A stretch of DNA of 60,000 nucleotides from positions 26,996,833-27,056,832 of the forward strand of contig NC_087062.1 in NCBI RefSeq assembly GCF_963678635.1, given 5' to 3'. The notes beneath the pieces were generated by a model. The model was not told where the DNA came from and did no database searches. It saw nothing but the letters and a program-made list of their open reading frames with translations. Numbering within the stretch: the stretch's first letter is position 1; every line of letters starts with the position of its first letter. This document shows positions 1-13,275 of the stretch, piece after piece. The position numbers and the translations under genes are program-made. Source of the stretch: Symsagittifera roscoffensis (lineage: Eukaryota > Xenacoelomorpha > Acoela > Convolutidae).

Positions 1-2354
1 TCCACTCAAACATGAATTTTTTGGTCTAACGACGGGTTTTACAAGGTTAATTATGAGACCAAATATTTTTGTCATGGCCTAATTAGTCTGCAAGACAATT
101 TTCATGACAATCGGACAAAGTGAACAGGAACTTCAAATATAAAAATTTGTAGGTGCGGAGGGGGGGGGGGGGGGTAGAAGGAAAAAGAGCCACAATCTTA
201 ATTGGTTGAAAGCTGAACTTTTAGTTCATAAGTATATTTCCGGTGAAACCCAATAACTATGTCAGATTTCTATCCAGTTTTCAAAAAAAAATGTCAACGC
301 GATCTTGATTTTACAACTCACTTCCCATGAAATGATAATAGGTGCATGCCCCCCACCTTTCAAGTTTTTGAAATTTAATGTTGCTATTTGTGCTTTTATG
401 GCTAAACGCGTAATTTTACGATATAAGGATGAAGGTCCAACGTGTCAAAAATCAGTTTGGCAAAAATGCAAGAAACTTTTTAAAAATTATTATCTGACGT
501 TGTATTATATCTTCAGAAGGCTCATTTATCTTTTCTCTCCACCTGCGGAAATCTATAAGCAGGGGCGGAATTGATGCGGTGACGCCTCCTCTTCAGGCAT
601 TCGACTCCCTCGCCAACCAACGGTTTACCCTTTAGTATAATTTTAAGTAATTTTAAGACCTACATTGTAGGCCAGCCAACCCAAATTTTTTTCTAAACGC
701 GCCTTTGGTGCCAATTTGGCTCTTTTGCCACCAACCCTAACCCCCCCCCCCCCCCTGATTAGAGTTGTTATCAGTGAAAATTAAAAGTTAAATTCATTAT
801 TTTAAAAAATTCTTCGTGGGCGAGCTGTGCGATTGCGGATAGGGTTGTGTGCGAGTGAATAATTGAAACTACAAAGAAGAGTCTTAGAAATGCTTAGTAC
901 TGCTTGATTTTTATAGGAATTTTTATTAATTTTCTACTTTGAAATTATTAATTTTACAGCTTTATTTGGGGGGTTGAAATTATCAATTTATTTTCATTTC
1001 AAGAGTATTTACTGCAAAAGAGTTCATATATCAATTTAGTGCTGTTTTGGGGGTAAATTTTACTGCTTCATTTATTGTAATTGGTTAATCTAAATTTATG
1101 ATTCTAGAAAAAAAATTTCTGTTTTTCGTTTTGTTTTTCTCTTTTGTAGATGATTGATGATTGTGCCTGTGAAGACTAAAGAAAAAGAGAAAACATTTAT
1201 TAAGAATGGTTAGTTTTGTTTCGAATTTATTAGAATAATTTAGTTAATTCGTACTTACCTTATTCGTCGGGGAAGAATCCATGGGGAAAAACGTCGTGGA
1301 TCATTTCTGATGATCTTATTAGTTTAGCTAGTAAGCGAATGATGTATTTAGTTTGGAAAAGTGGCCAAAGCAATTCGAGTGTGGTCTGGTTATTTATTGG
1401 TTTTTTGACAAGTAGGTTGGGTTCAAGCAATTTTTGGTGAGGGGAAGTTTGGAGGGCTATTAAGTGACTTCCTAGTTTTATTTTTATTTATTGGATAATC
1501 GGGGGTATTTGAGAATTATTTGTACTTTAGGCTAAATGATCATGTCGATTTTGTTCTTTAGGCTAATTTAATATTTTTGCTTGAGGGTATTTCGAGGTCT
1601 AAGCTGGGACAATTTTGTTGATTTTTGTTCTAGTTGATAAAGAAGGGTCGCAATTTTGAGGTTTTGTTTATTTCAGTTGTCAAATTTGAGCAGGTTGCTT
1701 ATTTTTGACCTGGAGGTCTTAAAGTTATAGTTAGAGATACGCTTGAAGGTTATTATTTGTCGGCTAAAGATGTCGTGTCAAAAATGGGGTGATGATTCGG
1801 AAAGGTTCTTATTGGCTGAAATTGAACTAGTTTGTTCAAATGCTTTCCAGCATGAATTTTGAGAAAATGTTTGATCCAAGAAAATATTTTTAAGAGGTGA
1901 AAATGTTAATTGATTTAAAGTGGTTTTGAAATTCAACTTTCTTTAATATTTTAGATTGTGGGATGAATGTTTGGTAATCTTTTCGTGGCTGATTACGAAG
2001 TCGCGATGATTGTCTTTAAGGGGAGTTCTCTTTTTGATCTTGTGACATAATTTTTTCTTCTAATTTTTGATTTTTTCTTCTGTTTGAGTGATTTTTTGTT
2101 GTCTAAATTTTCTGCTATTTGTTCTTTGTCCTATTTATCCAATTGTTTTCGGATGTGGTACATATCAGTGCTTTGATTTTGATGTTTTTCTGAGCTATTT
2201 TGAATAACTTTAAGTCCTGTAAGAGTGCAAAATTGAGTAAGTTCTCGAATTGCGTACTTTTTTGGGTAATAAGGTAAAAGATTGTTTCGATGTTTAACGA
2301 TTTATTTTTTGTTTAAGTCTGTAAGTTTGTATGTTACATCAGTGGGTTTATCAA
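1..2354. other. Non-coding AT-rich stretch with homopolymer runs
   Basis: I see no supportable gene. There is a run of 15 G at 160-174 and a run of 15 C at 741-755. A CAGGGGCGGA motif at 560-569 resembles the terminus of hAT-type DNA transposons, but no matching second end was found. Open frames here are short and lack recognisable motifs. Confidence 0.5.
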
Positions 2355-2756
2355 TTATTGGATGCGGTCTTTTTCGGAGTGGTTGTAATTTTTTGGAAAT
2401 TCCTTTTTGTGTTGTAAAATTTCGAATTTTGGAATTAAAACATATTTTCCAATTTTTAAATTTGTAGCTGGGGTAAATCGGGAATTTATTTGGGAATTAG
2501 AATTTGGTCTTTGCAATAATTTTTTTGTTACTTTCTGGTAATTTTCATTTTGTTTTTTGTTTCCGTTTAAAATCCATTCGGTGTGTGTACCGGAAGCTAA
2601 TTTTAAAATTTGTGGATGATGAAAGTGATCTTCATCGTGGGTATGTAGTGGTAGAATAAAACATATTGATTCTATAGTGGGTTGACAATAACCTTGTGTA
2701 TTTTTGTTTAATTGGCAAGTTAAGCAATCCTTGCATAATACTAAATAGGTGTCCAT
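2355..2756 (-). pseudogene. Remnant of LTR-retrotransposon integrase
   Basis: A 133-codon minus-strand frame contains KDCLTCQLNK, which resembles the second Cys pair of the integrase HHCC zinc finger. Near its end it has a NLKIGKYVLIPKFE segment like the integrase C-terminal domain. The catalytic core between them is missing or unrecognisable, so this looks like an internally deleted, dead Gypsy-type pol fragment. No LTRs were identified around it. The identification rests on short motifs. Confidence 0.4.
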
Positions 2757-2814
2757 ATTTTCGGTGGAGGTTGCAGTGCGTGTTTATCGGGGTGCAAAGA
2801 ACTGCTACGCTCAA

Positions 2815-3909
2815 ACTCTGTTATCATACAACTTTTTTTTTAACTTTGCATTTTCTTTGTTTTCCATTATATTGAAATCTTAAAAAAGTTCTCCCTAGCG
2901 CAACTTAAAATGTATTGATCTAAATTTTTATCCTAACCATAGCGAATAGTCATCTCTAGGGCCCAATTTTCTTACAATTTTGATTTTTTGACCCTAGTTT
3001 TGAAAAATTTGGAAAAATATGTCCAAATTTCTTGATTTTTGGTTGATTTCAGAGGTTTGGGTTGGGACGCGAATTTTTCTCATATTGATCTTCTGGGGCT
3101 GCTTTTATCAACTGATATGGGTCTTATGGGCCTGATCTTGCGTCTCGCAAAACAAGATTTCACGATTTTTCGAATAAAAAATTGAAAAATTTGACATACA
3201 CTCCATTAAAAATTGTGCCATTTTTGGCCTGTTTTCGAGGGTTTTTTGTGCAATTTGCGTCTTAAACTTTATTTTTTGTGCTCAAAATTTTGTCTAACAT
3301 TTACGTACAACTGTTGTAAATTACACACGAAAGTTTGTAAATTAATTTGTGTCACCTTTTGAATTCAATTTTTTGGTATTGCGTTTCTTCGTTTTGAAAA
3401 TCGTTTCCTAATAATTTGTTTTTGTTTGTTAATAATTTTCTTTCTTAGTGTTTGTCTTTTTTTTCGTATGTATCCTATTGTTTGTCTACGTGGTGTAATT
3501 ACGAGGTCGTATTTTCGTCGTTAATTAAACAATTAGGTATTATGATTGTTTGTTTATTTCTTAAGTTGTCTCTTGACATAAGGTTTAGGATGATGGATGC
3601 AATATTTGGGTTAATGATTTCCAAGGTCTTCCAAGGTTCAGGTATAACTAGAACACAAGTAGATCGTTAGATACTCTTTTAGAACTTACTAATGCTTTAA
3701 GGGTTTTAGCCTGGGAAATCTAAGAGGAAGGGCTCAAGTGAAGGATGAATAACCGAAGTTCTTCACTGTTTATACTAATTAGAATGGTTATCTTGATTGA
3801 AAAATTTCTATTAGTCCTGGGTCTTGAGGAAGGGTTGGGTAGTGAATCGACGTTTGAGGTCATTAGACACTTTACTAAATGTGTGGGGAAGAACAAAATT
3901 GTTCTATTT
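2815..3909. other. Non-coding stretch
   Basis: AT-rich DNA with short open frames that show no recognisable domain. I see nothing here to annotate. Confidence 0.5.
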
Positions 3910-4140
3910 GATCCAAGGATAAGCCTTGATGATCTGAGTTTTTAGATAAAGATAATTTGTTTTACTTTAAGTGAAATTAATTTAAAGATCCAAGGGAAGC
4001 CTTGATGATCAAAATATTTAGATAAAGTTAATTTATTTTAATTTAAGTGAAATTAATTTAAAGATCCAAGGGAAGCCTTGATGATCTGTTATTTTAAGTG
4101 AATTTAACTTAAGTGAAAACAAGGATAAGCCTTAATAGCT
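3910..4140. repeat. Tandem repeat, ~76-bp unit, about three copies
   Basis: Units begin GATCCAAGG at 3910, 3987 and 4063 (spacing 77 and 76). Each carries AAGCCTTGATGATC, a TTTAGATAAAG block and a TTAAGTGAAATTAATTTAAA-like tail. A partial fourth unit with AAGGATAAGCCTTAATAG lies near 4120. The units differ by small changes. Function unknown. Confidence 0.85.
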
Positions 4141-7100
4141 TTTAGGTAAATGTTAAAATGAAGAAAAAATTAAGTGTTTAGTTTTGATGATGTTAAAGTT
4201 TTGAGATTTGCTGTTATGTTTTAGGTGATAAAGCTGGGATGAAAGGAAGACTTATATATACTAACAATTATGCTTTATACTAACTAATGTTTGTATATTA
4301 TATTCAATAAATATTTTTTTGAAAATGTTATTTAATTTACAGCTGATTTAAGGAAAACGACAAGTGTTGTTTTTGTCATTCGTTATTGTAAAATTAATCG
4401 GTTTAGCGCCATCAAAGTTTATTCAAGATAATTCTTCAAATAATATGTCAGTAAACGAAAATTTGAATTTAATGATGGAAGTATTCTAAATAAAAAATTT
4501 TGATCTCGTTTTTGTCGTACAATCATGAAATCGATTGGTAGATTTCTTTTCCTAGTCGTACGTCGTCTCTTGTCCGAGGTCTTCTTCCAATACCGGGTAG
4601 TTTTCGTAGTGTTCGGAAAATTGGCTATGATCTATTGAGTCGTGGAGACATTTCTACTAAATTTTGTCACTAAACATTTTTTTAAATGTTGTATTTGTCT
4701 AATTTTAATCTTTTTTTTCTAAATCTAGGTTAGTTAAGGTCTGTTCGAGACTTTTTGGTCGCACCAGATGAGTTAAGATGGATCTCAAACTCATAGAGTA
4801 ATTTCAGATAAGGTACACCGTCTGCTCGTCACGCTAACTTATTTTCGGCCGGATAGATTCGTGCAACTTTTTAGTCTAATACCGATCCTAATCTTACTCT
4901 TATATCTACTAGTCTCAGGGTGTTTAACCAGTCTCTGCTAGGCTCAATAGATCTAGAGTATACTGTTTTATGCGAGTTAGTTCCAGAATGAGAACAACTC
5001 TATTCTAAGTTTAATTCAAAATGCTCTGGTGTTGAAACTACAAGTAGTTTCAACACTTACAAATAAGTGGATTGTTAGTTTGATGGAGTATGATTGGTTA
5101 GTAATTAATATTTTATAGAGATAAAATATCATAATAATAACCAATGATAAATACTAGTTTAGATCTGGTTCCAGATGTTGTCTTTTCTGCTGTTTGGCGA
5201 CGTTAAACGTGTTAGTGACTAGTAGCTCCTAGGTTTTGTCCATTCATTTAAACACACTGATTTCCATTTTTTTAACGAATGAATGGGAAGAGCGTGAAAC
5301 TTATACCTTTTATTGATATCGGATTTAACCTACCCAATCATCGCTGACGAAAAAGTTAAATTTGAGTTTCGGCAAAGCTGGTGCCATTGTCTGACTAAAC
5401 AATCGAGTGTGTTTTTTGCATAGAGAGAAAACGCTTCAGCCAGCTCTTGTTATCCCTTAGGCAAGCGCTTGCTATCATGGGTTGAGCCAAATCGTGCGAA
5501 GTTTGCGGGTCGTTAAACAAGTGAAAAGGAAAACCCAGCGTTTCTCGGATTAGCTACACATAGCAACGTAAATTTTTCCAAGAATTCGACACTGAGTTTC
5601 AATTTTCGAGAGCGCCAGCTGGCGATAACTGAAACGCCTTTTCGTGAAGACCAGACAACACTGAAAAATTGTGTTTTATTTCGCTTTCCGTTTCCTTCAA
5701 GTTATGCACTTCATTTCACTCGTTTTTGGTAATGGTATTAATCTAAGTACAACAAAACCTTATGAATGACGTAACGGAGGTGGTCAATGAATGGATGATT
5801 TTCTATCAGGTGAGAAAAGCAAAAAAAAAGCGGGTTACTCAGCGATGGCTTCTCAAATTTACTGATTTATTTTTAGAGAAACATTGAACGTGCGGTCACT
5901 CGTTTTATCTCGAAAAATTTGATACATTTTCCCAAAGGAAGGCAAACTCAGTCGAAACTGCAGTGCATGAAAAAATCGAAAAGACCTCTGAACCCTCGTT
6001 GGGATATTAGACTGAACCATGCTAACAGATTTCTTCAATATTGTCTCTAATCTTCTTTAAAACCAATCAGATATCTGTAAGAAAGAAGGGCCATTACCGT
6101 AACTGCTTTGCTTCAGGGATTCAGCAGTAAGCTCTCTATTTTCTATACCAGCGCGGGTGTTACCACTCAAGAAATGAGTCCGTTGGCCAACTGCCGTCGA
6201 CTCTTCTTTTTGCTTTAAGCGATTGGCAGAAAAAACGAGCTGTTTTTATGAGAGTTTAACAACCGACGAGCCGTATTGTTCTCAGTCACATAACAACTTT
6301 TGAAGTTTTAGAGCTTTACGGATGTCATTATGCAAAATAGCGAAAAGAGCAGCTTGAACTTGAGCTTTGCTTTTAAAAGCAACCTCATTGGTTCATCTTT
6401 TTGCTTTGAAGACGAACGCCAGTTGACATTTAGAACCGGAGTTGTGTGCAGTGCAAAGAATTGCAACAGAGCAGAAGATCAGGTGAGCTTTCACCGAAAA
6501 TGCACTGTTCAACTTCATCCAAAGTCAAAGTAGCAACAAAGGATCCCAAGCTAACCTAAAAGTAGTAAACCTGAAGGCCATTAAAAATATGCGGCTTAAC
6601 TGTTTTGTGGGCTGGTAATCTTACTCTTGAACACTCAATCACTAAATAAATTTAATTAGAAAGCTTGAACGCTTGTTCGGCGAAGCAAAAAAACCTTGAG
6701 GGGTGAACACGGATGAAACATAACGTGGAACGCCAACAATCAAATCGATCAAATTTAACGAAAAATTTCTTATTGACCTTCTGAGCGGCGACAAGTAGCG
6801 TCAACTTGAAGCAGGTTAGCAGAAATCTTAGTTTTTGGTCACTCATGTTTAAACATTTTGAAAAGCTTGCCAAGACTCATGATTGAGTGCAACGAGAGAC
6901 GCACAAAACGAATACATTGATCCGATATGGGCAAATTTGTTCATCTTCAGTTTCAAGAGTACCCATCTCCTGTGTCGATGAAGGTCTCAAGAAGGGGATA
7001 ACACTATGTAGTCAAAAAAACATCGTCAATACAGACCCCTCCTCAGTCGGACGCCAAGTTCAGCATCCAAAACAGCAAAAAATTGTAAGAACGTAATTTT

Positions 7101-10100
7101 TAATTCCATTTTTTGCTGTAACTTTTTGTACAATGAATTTTGAGTTTAAACCGAACAAAAACCGACCCTTATTCTGGTTAATCTAGCTTGAACAAAAAAA
7201 TCCAAAACCTAGGGAAAAAAACTAAAGAGTTTTCAAAACTAAATTTCCAAGAAAATTTGCTAACATTTGAAAAAATTCGACCCAGAAACTGATTTGCTTT
7301 GCTCAAAACAAAAAAAAAAACTTTTGTGTTCCTGAAATCCAAAACAAATGCCTCCGCTATGTCGTTCTGTCGTTTCCTTTGTTGAATGAATCAATTTGAG
7401 TAAAATTTTCATCTCTAGAGTTCTCTCAGGGGTTGTCTGAAACTCAGAAAGATTCATCCAACACGCCCATTCCCAGATTATTTCTCCAAATTAGGTTGTC
7501 ATCACGGAAAACGTGTCTTCTGCGAAACCGTACATCGACTTCCTTGCTGAGTTTTCTGATTCCAGTTGATTCCTTAACTCGGGAGTTCTCCCAGCGGTTG
7601 TGCTGACACTCAAGCCATAGATAATAACCCGTCAGTTTGTCGTTGTGTCTGTATATTGTAACGAACTGTTCCCACAGCCAGTCACCGCTTACTTTTTAAA
7701 TCCCTACTATATTATACCGTCACTACTGTACCACTTTCAAGCGTTAATGCACCTTCTCGTAGTTTTACTTAACTGAATATATCTCAGTGTTGATTTTTTA
7801 ATTTACTTCATAACACACATCTAAAAAACGTTTAATAATGTTGTTCAGGTCTTATTTTTTGCTTAAACGTTTACTTTAACATGATTTTTATACAAGGAGA
7901 AAGCTCTTTGTTCAATCCTTTGAAGCACAAACCCCTAAAATCAAAAACAAGTTTACGTCAAAATTTTTTTAGCTGGTAAAAGGTTAAGCCTAAGTCTAAG
8001 TTTTAATGCAAAAACAGCAAAAAATGGTTCAATTTGTTAGACACAATTATCCTCATATCGCTTCAAGCACCGAAATAGTTTTATGGCACCATTTAATCAA
8101 TAACTTAGTAATTCGTCACAATTTTTGAATAATTAACAGGACAACATTAAAGCAGTTATATATTGTCAGGTGTATGGAACTGAAAATTTTTTTATAGCCT
8201 GAAACAAATCTCAGCCCTTAATTATCTCCATAATGAAACAAGTTAAATCAAAGAAACTAAAAACCTAGTTTGCAAGAAAAGTATAAGCAAATATATCAAG
8301 AGCATTTACTTGAATCAAAAACCCTAATGATCAGTTAGCGCCACGGTAAAAACCGCAATAAAATAAAAAAGCGAACAAAAAGTATGGAAAAGCAATTACA
8401 ACTCAGTTCACAATTTTTAAGCATAACCTGATATCAATGTAATTTGAAGAAGTATCGAACAACCGTCTTTCTAAAAAATGGATGAGTTGTAGCACTGAAA
8501 ATGCTACACGGACTCTTGTTTTAATTGTTTACTTAAGATTGGAGTGGGATCTTTTCCACTTTAAAATTGTCAATCAGTCACAAACTTCTAGCCCCGAAAT
8601 GAACTCAATCTCCAGATCAATTTTGGTTATTTCAGTGAGCCTTCCAATGTCTTTGTCTTAATTATATTGTTGATGGTTTCCTTCCCGGAAGAAAGGTGAT
8701 CAGTTTTTCCTCGGTAGCTAACTCATTTCAACTATGTAAAAATTCCATATAGGCTATTCTAATCCCGACATTCTAACTATCAGGATAACTTAGTTCGCCT
8801 ATTAGGAATCATATTAAGTCAAAAAGTCAAAAAGTCATAAAGTGGAAAGCAATCAAATTTTTTAAGAATCTTAATTTGTGTGCCGCGCTCCTATTACTGC
8901 CGATATCCTCAAGGACTATTTTTCTTTAACCTAGTTGAATTTCTATTAAAAGCTTATACATCGAGCCAAGCTGAACCCTTGTTTGCCAAGATCACTTGAA
9001 AAATTTCTACTGCTCTAATGTTACAATGTAAAAACTATATCCCTGTCATTTTCTGCTTCAGTTCCCAAAAGGTGGGTTTCTTCCCATTTATAAATAATGT
9101 GATCAGTTCAAATGGTCTTATAAAGGTCATTGCGGGGTCACCCGGGGTTAATCACATGGGGGTTATATCTACCAAGTTCCATCTTTATCCAATTAATACT
9201 TCCCAAGTTATCCCATTTTGATTGGCCGTTACCACTTTTTCCGGGAAAAAGCTATTAACACCGCCAGGAATTGCCGGATGGGTTTCATTCACGAGGGAAA
9301 TTTTTTGAGATTTTTTGTCTAGTGTCTTTTCCGCTACAAAATCAATATAACCTAGCTCATAACTTTGCGTAAATTGCCTATTTCCGGACTAAGAGTTGTT
9401 TTTCGCAAGTGCTGATAACTTCCGGTTCAACCGCTGGATTTGGCTCAAATTGTAATACACGATGTCCCCCGCCACTACTTATCGTGATATCCTTAGGGGG
9501 TGGGTGAGTCTGAGAGGTCCGGGTTCTTGCATGTCCGGGTCAAACCATCACTAGTATCCGTCCCATGAGTTTCATAAAGTCAAGCTTCCTTAGTTCCTAT
9601 TTGGGGGGTGGGGGGGTGTTGCCGATAATACTTCACTCGGGTTTTCAGCCATAGTAGGGACAAACTCTTTCATGCTTCTATTTAAATTTCGACTTGACCG
9701 TTTGTGTACTTTCTACTCATCGTGTTTTTTAGTGAATACGAAGGTGCGTACTACTCAATAACATTTACTATGCTGCATACAGTTCTCAGGAATATCTCTC
9801 AACCGAATTCTGAGATTGGCGAAAATGTGCCAGAATTACCGATTTCCTTTAAAACAAAAGCTACTAGAACTCTTACTAGTTTTTTTAAGAGCTCAACTTC
9901 AACTACACTGATCAAACTCAATTTGTTTGTTCCAATCAAATTTAGTTAGTTCAAGCAAGATCACGATTGCACTATTAGTTTTTTTTTGTTGGCTCTGAAG
10001 CCAAATTGGGTTTTTAATTGCTTTTCAAAATCCTGATAGCTGACATTTCCTTCGAAAGAAAAACTACCTGCGCTTTTTCGTTTTCGAAGCAAATAAAATG

Positions 10101-11870
10101 GATCGATGACAACAATCTTTTCAAAATAGAGCAAGTCTAGTGAAACAGTGTACTTAACATTTTTGAAATCAGTATTTTAAATGTCAGAGAAATTATCAGC
10201 CGGATCAGACTGCAAAATTTTCAACTTGATATATCACTGAATCATCTCCCTTTTGCTTGTTTGAGAAAAAGGAAAACACTCGAAGGCGAACTTTGGCCCC
10301 TCTTTCTCTGTGGTCGACCTTACATACTTGAAAAAGAAGAGGTTCATTTAACAGATTTAAATTAAAGACAGCTGAAACGTACTTTTTTCGTAATCGAAGA
10401 CGGTGGAAATGCTTTTCTTTGGTCAAAACATTAAAGACTTGGATTGAGGCAGTCAAAACTATAGAGTTTGGGACGAAAAACAATGTTTTTTGGTCGAGTC
10501 TGACGAAATATAAATATTAAGATCCTGACCCGAGAGCACCACCGTAAAAGGCCTGCTCATATGCGCAACATCAATTTAAGCATCGTCGCACAGAATAAGA
10601 GAGCTAGAAACCAATCAAATCAAGCATAATTCATTAGGGTTAGAAGAACAGTCATCAAATAAACAATCAACTGGCAAACTCATTTAGCATAACTTCGCTT
10701 TTTGCAATTTTTCCCAAACATCGTCTTTTGTGAAATAAATTTTGTGTTTATATCATCATCTTTGAAATGTTGAATTGTCACTCGAGCTATTTTTTGTGCA
10801 AGAAAGTCAATACAGGCGAGTCAAACCCCAATTTGAGTCGAGCCATTCAAACAATATCTGAGCTCGGTCAAATAAATCTCTGGGTTAAGAATTAGTTGGC
10901 CGAGAAATGCACGAGATAGTAGGAAAAAATTATTATTTAAATAATTTGGGTCAAACCAAGTCGAGCATAGTTGTTTTTGTATTGGTGGTCCGTTGCCACC
11001 TGTTTTGGAAAAGAAGCTCCGCGAAAGGCACTGATTGATTTTTATACTTTTTTGGCAGGTAATATCTTACGTTTACATCCACAAGAAACGTTGTTTTGTC
11101 GGTGCAATGAATTGTTACCAAATTGGATCCAGTAGTGTTTCAAGCGAAAAAATAACTGGTGTAAGAATGTGGACAGCTGAATCCTTGAAATAAGGCTCTT
11201 GCTTGTAAGTAAAAATAGGAGAGTAGGTTAAGCAATTCTAATTATAATTATTCAAATCTCGTTTTCAAATACTCATGTTTAATTCAGCATTATACTCAAG
11301 TTTAATTCAGCAAAACACTCGCATGCGTTCGATATTTATTTCGCAACTTGGGAAGGACGATTTTATCGAATGTAGAGTCAATATCATGACCTCGGATCAC
11401 GCGAAGATAGTTTTTTCAGTTTTCCCGATCAGTCAGACGCGAGTTTTTCCTCAAAAAGATCAAAATTGTTCGGGTATACAATGCGCTCATCTATGGTAAC
11501 GTTATGGAAAGAATAGTGGAAAGAGATTTAAGTCGAACAAAGACATTGTTATAAAATATAATTATTACGGACGCGATTGACTGAACTCGAACATTCAGTA
11601 TTTATATGAACTCTTCAAAATCGCTGCCTGTTGAACCAAAAGTACGATAGTATTTTAAAAACCAAATGGCACTTCTATGCTCTTCACTTAATCAAATTGT
11701 TTTCGGGCCGCAAAAAGAACGTTAAGAAATTCGAACGCTTTTTTTTCAACAGAAATTGCTCAATAAGGAAGATAGGAGGCTCATTAACTTGTTTTGTAAG
11801 AAAATGTTGTCTCAGAGTACTGATGAATTTTCTGTGTAAAGTAGTTTATAGAAAAGAAAACATAAGATGA
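4141..11870. other. Long intergenic region without a supportable gene
   Basis: About 7.7 kb with only short, motif-free open frames. It contains the perfect hairpin at 5029-5056 and simple repeats such as AGTCAAAA near 8817. Introns and short exons of an unrecognised gene cannot be excluded by eye, but I found no domain signature on either strand. Confidence 0.45.
5029..5056. repeat. Perfect 13-bp inverted repeat (2-nt spacer)
   Basis: GTGTTGAAACTAC at 5029-5041 is followed by AA and its exact reverse complement at 5044-5056. It could be the abutting ends of two mobile elements, a cruciform, or the centre of a foldback. No larger symmetric arms were evident. Confidence 0.85.
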
Positions 11871-12299
11871 CCCGCACTGACAGAAATTGTTTCCGGTCGA
11901 TTTAAATTGATTTTAAATCAGTTTTAAATCGATCCAAATGGATTAACCATGTACATTTTACGAACTTAAATGGATTTTAAATCGATTCAAATCGATCTTT
12001 TTCAAAATTTTAAATCGATTTAAGTGTATAAAAAATCGATTTAAATCGATTTCGATGGATTTTCCGACTCACTAAAATCCATCCGAATCTCACTTAAATC
12101 CATCAGAATCTCACTTAAATCCATTTTAAATCGATCCAAATCAATCTTCATCTTTTATATTTAATCTTCGTACTTTTTTCATACTAAAATCGATTTAAAT
12201 TTAATCAACGTACTTTTTTCATACTAAAGTCGATGTAAATTTAATCAACGTACTTTTTTCATACTAAAATCGATCCTAATCCATTTTTGTCAGTGCGGG
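11871..12299. mobile_element. Non-autonomous element with terminal inverted repeats
   Basis: The left end reads CCCGCACTGACAGAAA. The right end is its inverse (reverse complement CCCGCACTGACAAAAA), giving 12 perfectly matching terminal bases. The interior has no coding frame. It is full of ATCGATTTAAAT-type words and ends in about 2.7 tandem copies of an exactly 40-bp unit (TACTTTTTTC at 12171, 12211 and 12251). Length is about 429 bp, typical of a MITE. A 2-bp GA on both sides could be a target duplication but is too short to be convincing. It lies just beyond the 3' end of the RING/B-box gene. The superfamily is undetermined. Confidence 0.75.
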
Positions 12300-12341
12300 G
12301 AAGCCTTGATCATTGAACAGAATGGTCGAATTAGTGTCAAA

Positions 12342-13142
12342 CTATTGAGCTGGTTGGTAGTCTAAATGGAACAGACACGGTTTAAGTTCACCAGTTTCAC
12401 AATTTTCTCCAAAAATTGTAGTTTGATCAAGGTTACAAAGTAAAATTGTATATTCTAAGGGTGCAATATTGGTCTTTGAGTAAAGCGTAATTTCCTCTTG
12501 TGGTTCCGACTGGGACACATCTTTCTTAATATCGAGTTCATATACACGGGATGTCCCATTGTCAATATCTGCCACCCAAAGGTGTCCAGTTAACAACTGG
12601 GCTTGTGAATGGACTCCGTCTGATGGCATCCAGACTAGAGAAAAAACGTCCTCTACTTCAGACAAATTTATATAGATCACAGAGATTGGCTTTAATGTTG
12701 ATGTTGTTGACGTTGTTGGCGTGCTTTTATCTGTTATGTTTGTTTTTATTAATGCTGCTTTTGTTGTTGTTTTTGATTTGGAGCCACTTGCTGTATCTGA
12801 TGGTGTTGGTGTTGGTGGAAGTGAGACAACTGCCACTCTGTTGGTATTGTGACCACAATAGAGCAGCAATGTTGTCTCGTTCGCCAATATACAACTGCTA
12901 GTGGGCAATGCTCCGTCCGCTGCAATATCAAGTGAGACAGTGCGCTGTCGTTGTTTGTTAATAAACACAGTCGCACTTGTCCATTTCCAGTCTGGTGTAC
13001 TGCGATCAATTACAGCTACTACCACAGTAAGACCTGAAGCACTTACCATCCAGCTAGTGCTTCTTCCGTTTTCAATTCCGTCTGTATCTAGTAGTCCTTT
13101 CTTCTCAAGTGTATTCTGATCCAATATCTCCACTCTTTCTAC
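12342..13142 (-). CDS. C-terminal region of the RING/B-box gene (propeller-like, beyond an in-frame stop)
   Basis: About 266 open codons on the minus strand end at a TAG (12342-12344) after HLDYQPAQ. The composition suggests beta-strand repeats, including VVVAVIDRSTPDWKW, a SHC-free Thr/Ser-rich linker and HLWVADIDNGTSRVYELD. This resembles C-terminal beta-propeller regions of TRIM-type proteins, but I do not recognise a specific domain. The frame is separated from the upstream exon by TGA at 13143-13145. The duplicated copy near 18.88 kb has GGA at that position, so the TGA looks like a lesion or a base error rather than the true end. A consensus-like GTAAGT donor lies inside this frame near 13,045; because the frame stays open past it I treat it as unused, though alternative splicing is possible. 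Confidence 0.6.
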   Translation of the reverse strand, partial: VERVEILDQNTLEKKGLLDTDGIENGRSTSWMVSASGLTVVVAVIDRSTPDWKWTSATVFINKQRQRTVSLDIAADGALPTSSCILANETTLLLYCGHNTNRVAVVSLPPTPTPSDTASGSKSKTTTKAALIKTNITDKSTPTTSTTSTLKPISVIYINLSEVEDVFSLVWMPSDGVHSQAQLLTGHLWVADIDNGTSRVYELDIKKDVSQSEPQEEITLYSKTNIAPLEYTILLCNLDQTTIFGENCETGELKPCLFHLDYQPAQ

Positions 13143-13275
13143 TCAATCACTATTCCTCACTATCCTTCCGTACAACACGTTGTTACTGTCCATTGCTATC
13201 ATACACAGTTCATCTCCGTTTCCTCTCAGTGCAGTCCAGTCCATCGTCCTTTTTTGTTTAACCAGTCCACTTGAT

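Noticed and set aside
160-755. G15 and C15 runs as ends of one inverted element
   Set aside because: Apart from the homopolymers the flanks show no inverted similarity.
13020-13060. GTAAGT donor inside the C-terminal frame as a true exon end
   Set aside because: The frame remains open with protein-like content for over 230 further codons, and no clear acceptor in matching phase was found.
12551-13119. Plus-strand frames over the C-terminal part of the RING gene
   Set aside because: Shadows of the minus-strand coding frame; hydrophobic low-complexity with no motif.
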